Under the pieces are notes generated by a model that worked only from the letters and a program-made list of their open reading frames with translations, had not been told where the DNA came from and did not search any database. Positions 1-5,606 of a DNA stretch of 5,955 bases are shown piece after piece. The stretch covers positions 1-5,955 of the forward strand of contig DATBWU010000048.1 in NCBI GenBank assembly GCA_036514635.1, given 5' to 3'. Origin of the DNA: DASSFZ01 sp036514635. GTDB taxonomy: Bacteria > Chloroflexota > Anaerolineae > Fen-1058. The position numbers and the translations under genes are program-made. The first letter of the stretch is position 1, and the number at the start of each line of letters is the position of its first letter.

Positions 1-830
1 CCGCCGCTCTTCGCCCAATTCGACACTGAATCGCCTGCGGCGAGAATCGCCTGAATGCCGAGCGCGGTCGAGTTGGCATCGGTGTCGGTGCCGAAGGCCG
101 ATGGCACCTGATATGTCCAGCCCGCGTCTGCGTTCTGCACACGGCGGAAGTAATCCAGCGCGCGTCCGGTATCGTCTTTGCGACCTACGGCGATGAGCGC
201 CTGCGTGGCGAGCGCAGTCGTGTTGCTGTCCGCCGCGCCCGCGATCGTCTCGCCGGTGAAGGCCCAGCCGCCCTCCACCGTCTGCGCGTTGAGCAGCGCC
301 GTCACGGCGGCGTCGGGAACCGGCTCGCCGGCGTTGCTCAGCGCCAGAATCGCCAGCGCCTGATCGAACATCGAGTGGAGGGGCGAGTCTCCGACTCGCC
401 CGTACAATCCGGTGGATGCGTTGAACTGATCGCCGAGATTCGAGATCAGATCGCGTCCGCCGAAGTCGCGCGGATTCTGCCCGGTGGCGACGAGCGCGAG
501 AATCGTCTTGGCGATCTCGCCGGGCAATTTGATCAGGTCCGCGCTCGCCTGGGCGCGCAGATAATCGATCGGCGATACGCCGCCTTTCGTCCACGTCGAT
601 GCATCCTGCCCGCTCGACGTGATTGCCAGGATCGCATCGGCGGTCGAGCCGGCGCCGCTGCCCGGCCCAAACCCGCTGCCGAACCCGCCATCGTCGTTCT
701 GCTGCGTCTTCAGCCAGGCCAACGCTTTGTCGGCGGCGTCCGTCGGCGAAACGGCCACAGCGCTGCCGGTGAAAGCCAGAGCGCCGACTACGACGATTAA
801 AATCAGCATCGAGACCTTGCCGTGTTTCAT
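1..830 (-). CDS. Secreted prenyltransferase/squalene-cyclase-like alpha-toroid protein, probable cobalamin-binding (transcobalamin-like), 3' end outside window
   Basis: The reverse strand is open from an ATG at 828-830 to the left edge (276 complete codons, no stop), so the C-terminus is missing. Residues 1-26 form a signal peptide: Lys2 and Lys5, a hydrophobic core (MLILIVVVGALAF, 8-20), then an AVA signal peptidase site at 24-26. The mature part carries repeats of the alpha/alpha-toroid type, a helix followed by Q-x(3-4)-GG-[FW]: KTQQNDDGGFG at 41-51, NAQTVEGGWAF at 181-191 and VQNADAGWTY at 231-240, the last two 49 residues apart, with Ala/Leu-rich helices such as ALAILAL between them. The family is known in squalene cyclases, prenyltransferases and the alpha domain of transcobalamin/intrinsic factor. 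The cobalamin riboswitch upstream points to the last role: capture of cobalamin outside the membrane. That function is inference; a missing C-terminal DUF4430-type domain would support it. SD GGAG lies 6 nt before the ATG. Confidence 0.9.
   Translation of the reverse strand, partial: MKHGKVSMLILIVVVGALAFTGSAVAVSPTDAADKALAWLKTQQNDDGGFGSGFGPGSGAGSTADAILAITSSGQDASTWTKGGVSPIDYLRAQASADLIKLPGEIAKTILALVATGQNPRDFGGRDLISNLGDQFNASTGLYGRVGDSPLHSMFDQALAILALSNAGEPVPDAAVTALLNAQTVEGGWAFTGETIAGAADSNTTALATQALIAVGRKDDTGRALDYFRRVQNADAGWTYQVPSAFGTDTDANSTALGIQAILAAGDSVSNWAKSG
381..401. repeat. Perfect 9-bp inverted repeat inside the toroid gene
   Basis: Arms GGGCGAGTC (381-389) and GACTCGCCC (393-401) are separated by three bases. 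On the coding strand the element reads in frame as part of G-R-V-G-D-S-P, in a loop between two toroid helices. It resembles the short GC-rich palindromes dispersed in many environmental bacterial genomes, but only one copy is visible here, so its mobile nature is inference. Confidence 0.5.
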
Positions 831-836
831 GTCAGT

Positions 837-840
837 CTCC
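837..840 (-). promoter_or_regulatory. Ribosome binding site of the toroid gene
   Basis: On the minus strand GGAG is followed by six bases (ACTGAC) and the ATG at 830. This fixes the start, as the signal peptide begins immediately after it. The site lies well downstream of the riboswitch terminator, so control by the riboswitch should be transcriptional and not by hiding this site. Confidence 0.75.
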
Positions 841-882
841 AGAAGAAATCAGGTATCTCATTCAAGCGATGGAGAACCACGT

Positions 883-916
883 CCCCGGCGATCGTCCAGC
901 GCCACGACCGGCGGGG
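883..916 (-). other. Strong stem-loop in the 5' leader between terminator and RBS
   Basis: On the minus strand CCCCGCCGGTCGT (916-904) pairs with ACGATCGCCGGGG (895-883): 12 of 13 positions pair (one a G-U), with one C-C mismatch and an 8-nt loop. It starts two bases after the U tract of the terminator. It is not followed by a U run, so it is not itself an obvious terminator. It could stabilise the read-through mRNA or insulate the RBS; the function is unknown. Confidence 0.55.
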
Positions 917-917
917 G

Positions 918-956
918 AAACAAAAATCCTCCCTCGTCAATCGCTGCGAAGGAGGA
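918..956 (-). terminator. Rho-independent terminator of the cobalamin riboswitch expression platform
   Basis: Minus-strand RNA: TCCTCCTTCG (956-947) pairs over 10 positions (one T-G wobble) with CGAGGGAGGA (936-927), loop of 10 nt, followed directly by TTTTTGTTT (926-918). It lies between the aptamer and the toroid gene, as expected of the OFF structure of a transcriptional cobalamin riboswitch. Its left arm is also one strand of the competing antiterminator. Confidence 0.9.
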
Positions 957-975
957 CCGTGCAAATCATCCTCAT
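937..975 (-). CDS. Putative 12-codon leader peptide MRMICTVLLRSD
   Basis: A short ORF opens at ATG 975-973 and stops at TGA 939-937, in the terminator loop. It is preceded by AAGGAGG (989-983), the strongest possible type of Shine-Dalgarno, with a 7-nt spacer, better than the RBS of the main gene. A ribosome on this ORF would cover the left arm of the terminator (956-947) and favour read-through. The SD is also the 5' strand of the antiterminator, so the motif may exist only for RNA pairing and the ORF may be accidental. No similarity to known leader peptides is recognised. Confidence 0.4.
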   Translation of the reverse strand: MRMICTVLLRSD

Positions 976-994
976 ATCACACCCTCCTTTCCGC
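946..994 (-). promoter_or_regulatory. Antiterminator hairpin of the riboswitch expression platform
   Basis: On the minus strand GCGGAAAGGAGG (994-983) can pair with CCTCCTTCGC (955-946): seven continuous pairs AAGGAGG/CCTCCTT plus GCG/CGC across a 2-nt bulge. This uses the left arm of the terminator, so the two structures exclude each other. The strand 994-983 may itself be sequestered by CCTTC (1002-998) just upstream, giving a ligand-dependent switch. Pairing is read by eye; no folding energy was computed. Confidence 0.7.
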
Positions 995-1014
995 GAAGGC
1001 ACAGTGTTGCGGGG

Positions 1015-1175
1015 TCGGCGAAGGTGGGTATCCTGGCTCAACCACTGATCAGTGATCACTGATTTAGTGATCAGTGGCTCTACAGTTGCGGGACAGCGCC
1101 GGACTTCGACTTGTGATCGTCACCGGCTTCCCCATCATGCCCTGGCATCCGGGCCTTGGGCGCCTCCGCCGCCGA
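1015..1175 (-). promoter_or_regulatory. Cobalamin (vitamin B12) riboswitch aptamer
   Basis: The minus strand holds the hallmark elements in order: GGGAAGCCGGTG (1132-1121), GCTGTCCCGCAACTGTAG (1097-1080, the B12 box) and GCCAGGATACC (1037-1027). The closing P1 stem is visible as TCGGCG (1175-1170) with CGCCGA (1020-1015), and pairing continues inward with interruptions (GG/CC, GG/CC). The class binds cobalamins, usually adenosylcobalamin when peripheral arms are present as here, and normally turns genes off when ligand is bound. Two parts are atypical: an enlarged segment between GCCGGTG and GTCCGGC (about 1126-1099) and a palindromic peripheral arm at 1042-1077. Downstream it meets an antiterminator/terminator pair and then the toroid gene. 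Confidence 0.95.
1042..1077 (-). repeat. Palindromic peripheral arm of the riboswitch with three TGATCA units
   Basis: CCACTGATCA (1042-1051) and TGATCAGTGG (1068-1077) form a 10-bp stem. The 16-nt loop overlaps a second perfect palindrome, ATCAGTGATCACTGAT (1048-1063), and a third, CACTGATCAGTG (1043-1054). TGATCA occurs three times (1046, 1053, 1068). It occupies the variable region between the B12 box and the GCCAGGA box, where cobalamin riboswitches tolerate arms of variable length. The AT-richer composition and nested symmetry look unlike the surrounding DNA. Confidence 0.7.
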
Positions 1176-1181
1176 TATTCA

Positions 1182-1233
1182 GTTGTCAATCACGCGCCGA
1201 ATATAGCGCATGTGCGGCTGGTTGTCAATCGCG
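1182..1233 (-). repeat. Pair of 13-bp direct repeats flanking the -10 box of the riboswitch promoter
   Basis: On the plus strand GTTGTCAATCACG (1182-1194) and GTTGTCAATCGCG (1221-1233) match at 12 of 13 bases, 39 bp apart. The copy at 1221-1233 contains the -35 box; the other lies around the expected transcription start. This could be a duplicated promoter fragment or paired binding sites for a regulator. Confidence 0.6.
1200..1228 (-). promoter_or_regulatory. Sigma70-type promoter of the cobalamin riboswitch transcript
   Basis: Minus strand: TTGACA (1228-1223), a 17-bp spacer, TATATT (1205-1200). The -35 is consensus and the -10 differs from TATAAT at one base. Transcription would begin near 1193, about 18 nt before the aptamer's first stem, which fits a riboswitch leader very well. 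Confidence 0.85.
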
Positions 1234-1260
1234 CTGCGCTCCACAACCGCGAAGATCCTT

Positions 1261-1320
1261 GAACACAGATTGAGATCTGAATTTCGATCCGTGAAAATCC
1301 GCGTTCATCCGCGTCCAATA
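1261..1320. repeat. Dispersed-type repeat with 10-bp period in the divergent intergenic region
   Basis: ATCCGYG recurs at 1287-1293, 1297-1303 and 1307-1313, exactly 10 bp apart, preceded by GAACACAGATTGAGATCTGAA. This resembles the degenerate 'CACAGAT / ATCCGTG / TTCATCCGCG' sequence that I recall as scattered through intergenic DNA of many environmental bacteria. It has no coding potential. Calling it dispersed rests on recall of similar sequences, as only one copy is in view. Confidence 0.45.
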
Positions 1321-1384
1321 AATCTGGTTTCGGCTGGAGACCGCGTTGTGATCCAGTTGGGGGATTCGTCGCTTCGTTCGCTCG

Positions 1385-1393
1385 TGGTATAAT
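1385..1393 (+). promoter_or_regulatory. Extended -10 promoter, probably of dnaE
   Basis: TGGTATAAT (1385-1393) is a perfect extended -10 (TGn plus TATAAT). No good -35 is seen at 16-18 bp upstream (TTCGTC at 1365-1370 at best), which extended -10 promoters tolerate. The start would be near 1400, leaving a leader of about 80 nt before the dnaE ATG. Confidence 0.65.
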
Positions 1394-1480
1394 GACCGCC
1401 GAAATCTCTGTTTCGCTTTTGCTTCGCTCACTTCTCCGTTCGGGCTGAGTGACCAGTTCGCTAGGACCGAGGTCGCCGGG

Positions 1481-4400
1481 ATGTCTTTCGTGCATCTCCA
1501 CGTTCACAGTGAATACTCGCTGCTCGACGGCCTCAGCCATCCGAGTCAAATCGCCCAGCGCGCCAAAGAGTTGAATCAGCCCGCCGTCGCGCTGACCGAT
1601 CACGGCGTGATGTACGGCGCGATCGACTTCTACAACGCGGCGAAGAAAATCGGGGTCAAGCCGATCCTCGGCCTGGAAGGCTACCTGGCCCGCCGCGCGC
1701 GCCACGATCGCGATCCGCAGAAAGACAAATCGCCGCACCACATCCTCCTGCTGGCGCAGAACGACGCCGGCTACAAGAACCTGCTGCAACTCGCGACGAT
1801 TGCGCAACTGGAAGGCTTCTACTATCGCCCACGCATCGACCGCGAGGTGCTGGAGCACTTCTCGCCGGGATTGATCCTCACCACCGGCTGCGGGTCCGCC
1901 GAGATTCCGCGCCTGTTGTTCGATGGGCAGGTCGAGAAAGCGCGCGAGGCGATGGCCTGGTACGTCGACGTCTTCGGGCGCGATCGCTTCTTCATCGAGC
2001 TGCAACTGCACGACGGCATCCCACAACTCGTGGATCTGAATCGACAACTGCTGGCGTTGGGCAAGGAGTTCGGCCTGCGGCCCATCGCCACCAACGACGT
2101 GCATTACCTGCGGCCCGAAAATGCGCACGCGCAGGACGTGCTGTTGTGCATCGGCACCGGCTCGCTCGTCACCGAGTCGAACCGAATGAAGATGTCCGAC
2201 ACTTCGTACTACCTCAAGAGCAGTGAGGAGATGGCCGCGCTGTTCGGCGAGATTCCCGAAGCGCTGGCGAACACGCTGCTCATCGCCGAGATGTGCGACG
2301 TCGATCTCGGCTTCAAGGGGTATCACCTGCCGGCGTTCCCACTGCCCGAAGGCTACACGCCGGAAACGTACCTGCGCGAAGTGTGCGAGAAAGGCCTGGT
2401 TCAACGCTACGGCGAACGCGCAGGCGATCCGGCGATCCGCAAGCGGTTGGATTACGAACTGAGCGTGATCCACCAGATGGGTTTCGACACGTACTTCTTG
2501 ATCGTCAGCGACCTGACGCGCCACGCGCGCGAAAACGGCATCTGGTGGAACGTGCGCGGCTCGGCGGCGGGCAGCATCGTCGCGTACACGGCGGACATCA
2601 CGCTGATCGATCCGCTGAAGCACGGCCTGATCTTCGAGCGCTTCCTCAATCCGGGCCGCATCAGCATGCCGGACATCGATCTGGACTTCCCGGACGACCG
2701 GCGCGGCGAGATGATCGAGTATGCCGTGCAGAAGTACGGGCGCGACAAAGTGGCGCAGATCATCACCTTCGGCACGCTCGGCGCGCGCGCGGCGATCCGC
2801 GACGTGGGCCGCGCATTCGACGTGCCGCTGGGCGACGTCGATCGCGTCGCCAAGATGGTGCCGGCCATCCCCGGCAAGCCGATCACGATCCGCGACGCGA
2901 TCGAGCAGGTTCCCGAACTGAAGGAAGCCTACGCATCGACCGAGTACATCCACGCACTGCTCGACACGGCGATGGAGGTCGAGGGCACGGCGCGCAACGT
3001 CGGCACGCACGCGGCCGGCGTGATCATTTCCGACAAGCCGCTGGTCGAGTATATGCCGCTGCACCGTCCCACCAAGAGCGACGACTCGTCCTCGCTGGAA
3101 GCGATCACGCAGTTCGAAATGGGCGTGTGCGAAGCCATCGGTCTGCTCAAGGTCGATTTCCTCGGCCTGTCGACGCTGACGGTCATGCGCCAGGCGTGCG
3201 ATCTGATCGAACGTCGGCACGCTATCCACTGGACGCTGGACACGATCCCGATCGACGATCCGGCGGCGTTCGAGCTGATGTCGCGCGGCGACGTGCTGGG
3301 CCTGTTCCAGGTGGAAGGCGAAGGCATGCGCCGCGTGCTGACCGACATGAAGCCGACGAAGTTCGAGCACATCGTGGCGGCCATCTCGCTCTTTCGCCCC
3401 GGCCCAATCGAATACATCCCGACTTACATCCGGCGCATGCATGGCGAGGAGCCGGTCGAATACAAGCATCCCCGACTTGAGCCAATCCTGGCTGACACTT
3501 ACGCGATCATCATTTATCAGGAGCAAATAATCCAGATCGCCGTGCAACTGGCCGGCTATTCGCCCGGCGAGGCCGACGAGATCCGCAAAGCGGTCGGCAA
3601 AAAAATCAGAGAGAAGATCGATGCACACCGCGCCAAGTTCGTGAAGGGTGCGGTGGCAAACGGCATCGACCGGCCCACGGCCGAAGCCATTTACGGCGAC
3701 ATCGAGTTTTTCGCACGCTACGGTTTCAACCGGGCGCACGCCGCCGATTACGCGGTGATCACCTGCCAGACCGCGTTCCTCAAGGCGCACTACCCGGTCG
3801 AATACATGACCGCGCTGCTGACGGTGGAGCGCAACAACACGGAGAAAGTCGGCCTGCTGATCGCCGAAGCGCGGCGCATGGGCATCGAGGTACTTCCGCC
3901 GGACGTGACGCACAGCCAGCTAGACTTTGCGATCGAAAGCGTGGGCAACCGCGAGGCCATTCGCTTCGGCCTGGGCGCGGTGAAGAACGTGGGCGAAGGC
4001 CCGGTGCGCGTGATCATCGAGGCGCGCGAAAAAGGCGGGGCCTTGCGCAGCCTGGACGATTTCTGCCCGCGCGTCGATCTGCGCCAGGTGAACCGGCGCG
4101 CGCTCGAGGCGCTGATCAAAGTCGGCGCGCTCGAAGCGTTCGGCAACCGCGCGCAGCTCCTCGCGTCGATCGACAAGATGCTGGGCGCGAGCAACGCGGC
4201 GCACCGTGCACAAGACGTGGGGCAAATGTCGCTGTTCGGTGCGGCGAGCGGCGCGAGCCTGTCCACGCTGGGCGCACTGCCCGCCATCGATGAAGCGCCG
4301 CTGCGCGAGCGGCTGGAGTGGGAAAAGGAACTGATCGGCGTGTACATCTCCGAGCACCCGGTCGCCCGCGCGCTGGCGCAGTCGCGCGATGCCGTGACAC

Positions 4401-5242
4401 ACTTGACCAGCGAGATCACGGAAGACTTGCACGATCAGAAAGTGGCCGTGCTCGGCCTGGTGGCGGCGTACCGCACGACGCAGACTAAGAAGGGCGATCA
4501 GATGGCCTTCGTTACACTGGAGGACATCCAGGGCACTATCGACGTGGTCGTCTTTCCGAAGCCGTGGAAGCAAGCGCGCGACCTGTGGCAGCGCGACAAA
4601 ATCGTGATCGTGCGCGGCAAGGTCGATGCACGCGGCCGTAAGCCGTCGATCATCTGCGACAGCGTGACCGATAATCTCCACGTGGTGCAGCCGGTGGATG
4701 AGGCAGGCGGCAAGAGGCGGGCAGAAGTCCGCCCGCTGCCAACGGCTGTGCCGGCAAAGCCCACACCTGCCGCACCGGTCATCACCCGGCCGGCGACGCC
4801 GCCTGAACCGGCCGAGACGGCGAATGATCGAAGCGCATCTGCGCCGGTAGCGACCCAGATCGCCGAGCCGCCTGTCGCGTATTCGACGCCGTCGCCCGAA
4901 CCGGCGCGCGCCGTTGCAACGGGGCCGGTTTCAGCGCCCACCCAACCGGGCGAAAAAGCCGCGCCCAACGGCGATCGGGCCACGCGCCCGAACGGATCGC
5001 GCACCCTGCGCGTGACGATCCAGCGCACCGACGACGGTCGCACCGACGCCCGGCGCGTCGGCGATGTGCATCGCCTGTTGCGCAGTTATTCCGGCCCGGA
5101 TCGCTTCGTGTTCTATGTCGCTGGCGGGCGCAACGGCAACTACGAGCTTGATTTTCCGAACGACACCACGCTGATCTGCGATGAACTGCTGGGTCGCCTG
5201 CGCAACCTGCTCGGTGCGCAGGCGGTCCAATTGATGGAATGA
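1481..5242 (+). CDS. dnaE: DNA polymerase III alpha subunit (replicative polymerase)
   Basis: Catalytic subunit of the replicative polymerase, acting with the beta clamp at the fork. Start ATG 1481 follows GAGG (1469-1472) by 8 nt, and the protein begins at once with the PHP motif HLHVHSEYSLLDG (5-17). The PHP domain (to about 270) keeps candidate metal ligands H7, H9, D16, H41, E66, H86/H87, C137, D206 and H208, as in lineages with an active proofreading PHP. The polymerase core has VRGSAAGS (358-365), PDIDLDF with catalytic D398 and D400, and KVDFLGL with the third aspartate D559; FARYGFNRAHAADYA near 745-759 is a typical C-family block. Then come an HhH region (about 800-890), the clamp-binding motif QMSLF (915-919) and an OB domain (about 985-1070). 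After a Pro/Ala-rich linker (about 1080-1170), a final 80-residue domain (1174-1253) ends in a conserved-looking LDFPNDTT...LLGRLRNLLG block. At 1253 aa it is longer than the usual ~1160, mainly through linker and tail. Confidence 0.98.
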   Translation: MSFVHLHVHSEYSLLDGLSHPSQIAQRAKELNQPAVALTDHGVMYGAIDFYNAAKKIGVKPILGLEGYLARRARHDRDPQKDKSPHHILLLAQNDAGYKNLLQLATIAQLEGFYYRPRIDREVLEHFSPGLILTTGCGSAEIPRLLFDGQVEKAREAMAWYVDVFGRDRFFIELQLHDGIPQLVDLNRQLLALGKEFGLRPIATNDVHYLRPENAHAQDVLLCIGTGSLVTESNRMKMSDTSYYLKSSEEMAALFGEIPEALANTLLIAEMCDVDLGFKGYHLPAFPLPEGYTPETYLREVCEKGLVQRYGERAGDPAIRKRLDYELSVIHQMGFDTYFLIVSDLTRHARENGIWWNVRGSAAGSIVAYTADITLIDPLKHGLIFERFLNPGRISMPDIDLDFPDDRRGEMIEYAVQKYGRDKVAQIITFGTLGARAAIRDVGRAFDVPLGDVDRVAKMVPAIPGKPITIRDAIEQVPELKEAYASTEYIHALLDTAMEVEGTARNVGTHAAGVIISDKPLVEYMPLHRPTKSDDSSSLEAITQFEMGVCEAIGLLKVDFLGLSTLTVMRQACDLIERRHAIHWTLDTIPIDDPAAFELMSRGDVLGLFQVEGEGMRRVLTDMKPTKFEHIVAAISLFRPGPIEYIPTYIRRMHGEEPVEYKHPRLEPILADTYAIIIYQEQIIQIAVQLAGYSPGEADEIRKAVGKKIREKIDAHRAKFVKGAVANGIDRPTAEAIYGDIEFFARYGFNRAHAADYAVITCQTAFLKAHYPVEYMTALLTVERNNTEKVGLLIAEARRMGIEVLPPDVTHSQLDFAIESVGNREAIRFGLGAVKNVGEGPVRVIIEAREKGGALRSLDDFCPRVDLRQVNRRALEALIKVGALEAFGNRAQLLASIDKMLGASNAAHRAQDVGQMSLFGAASGASLSTLGALPAIDEAPLRERLEWEKELIGVYISEHPVARALAQSRDAVTHLTSEITEDLHDQKVAVLGLVAAYRTTQTKKGDQMAFVTLEDIQGTIDVVVFPKPWKQARDLWQRDKIVIVRGKVDARGRKPSIICDSVTDNLHVVQPVDEAGGKRRAEVRPLPTAVPAKPTPAAPVITRPATPPEPAETANDRSASAPVATQIAEPPVAYSTPSPEPARAVATGPVSAPTQPGEKAAPNGDRATRPNGSRTLRVTIQRTDDGRTDARRVGDVHRLLRSYSGPDRFVFYVAGGRNGNYELDFPNDTTLICDELLGRLRNLLGAQAVQLME

Positions 5243-5257
5243 CGACGAGGTGTATTC

Positions 5258-5512
5258 ATGGAAGCGACACTGACTGCCATTGAAACGACGGGCCGTATTG
5301 ACGAGCATCGCCAACTGAAACTCGACGAGCCGTTGCCGGTGGCAGGCCCCATGCGTGTCCGCGTGATTGTCCTATATCCACTTGCAGATGAGCCGGATGA
5401 GCGCGAGTGGCTGCGCGCGGCGGCGCGCAATCCAGCATTCGAGTCGCTGAGGGAGGCTGCGGAAGACATTTACTCAGTAACAGACGGGAAGCCCTTCCAT
5501 CATCCTTCGTGA
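5258..5512 (+). CDS. Small antitoxin-like protein of unknown function
   Basis: 84 aa, starting 15 nt after the dnaE stop with GAGG (5247-5250) and a 7-nt spacer, so it is very probably translated from the dnaE mRNA. The N-terminal half alternates polar and hydrophobic residues around 'GRIDEHRQLKLDEPLPV' and 'MRVRVIVLYP', the pattern of small beta-strand antitoxins of the DUF104/AF2212 kind. The C-terminal half is helical and acidic (EREWLRAAARNPAFESL, then EEDIY-like AEDIYSVTDGKPFHHPS), as in small proteins encoded next to PIN or MazF/PemK toxins. No such toxin follows: the next 94 bases hold no convincing gene. It could be an orphan antitoxin, or the family guess may be wrong; the coding call is firmer than the function. 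Confidence 0.75.
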   Translation: MEATLTAIETTGRIDEHRQLKLDEPLPVAGPMRVRVIVLYPLADEPDEREWLRAAARNPAFESLREAAEDIYSVTDGKPFHHPS

Positions 5513-5576
5513 ACTTGGCACGCTGTCGCTCCAGATACAGCCTCAAGTCGATCAACGACTCCGAAAGCTCTTCAAT

Positions 5577-5591
5577 CTGTCGTAGCGACAG
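5577..5591. repeat. Short inverted repeat before the YbaK-like gene
   Basis: CTGTCG (5577-5582) and CGACAG (5586-5591) flank TAG. A further CTGTCGC copy lies at 5523-5529 and could pair with the same right arm. No T run follows, so this is not a recognisable intrinsic terminator. It is the only structure seen in the 94-base gap 5513-5606. Confidence 0.35.
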
Positions 5592-5606
5592 AGCCGATTG
5601 GGTGTT

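Noticed and set aside
178..1062. Plus-strand open frames at 178-363, 375-800 and 619-1062
   Set aside because: They run opposite the signal-peptide toroid gene and its riboswitch leader, whose motifs are clear on the minus strand.
1184..1189. Second TTGACA as another promoter
   Set aside because: The position 17 bp downstream is GC-rich aptamer sequence with no -10 box.
1428..1452. TCACT/AGTGA inverted repeat upstream of dnaE
   Set aside because: Only 5 bp with a 15-nt loop; too weak to call a regulatory hairpin.
2293..3480. 395-codon plus-strand open frame overlapping dnaE
   Set aside because: Shifted frame of dnaE, dominated by Arg, with no domain or RBS; a shadow.
1190..3913. Very long minus-strand open frame (907 codons) opposite dnaE
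   Set aside because: It lies antisense to the conserved dnaE, crosses the divergent intergenic region and the B12 promoter, is rich in Arg/His/Asp/Val as expected for the mirror of a GC-rich gene, and shows no recognisable domain.
5481..5585. Open stretch ending at TAG 5583 and reading ...LSLQIQPQVDQRLRKLFNLS
   Set aside because: It resembles an antitoxin N-terminus but has no start codon or RBS and overlaps the preceding gene; kept only as a possible remnant.
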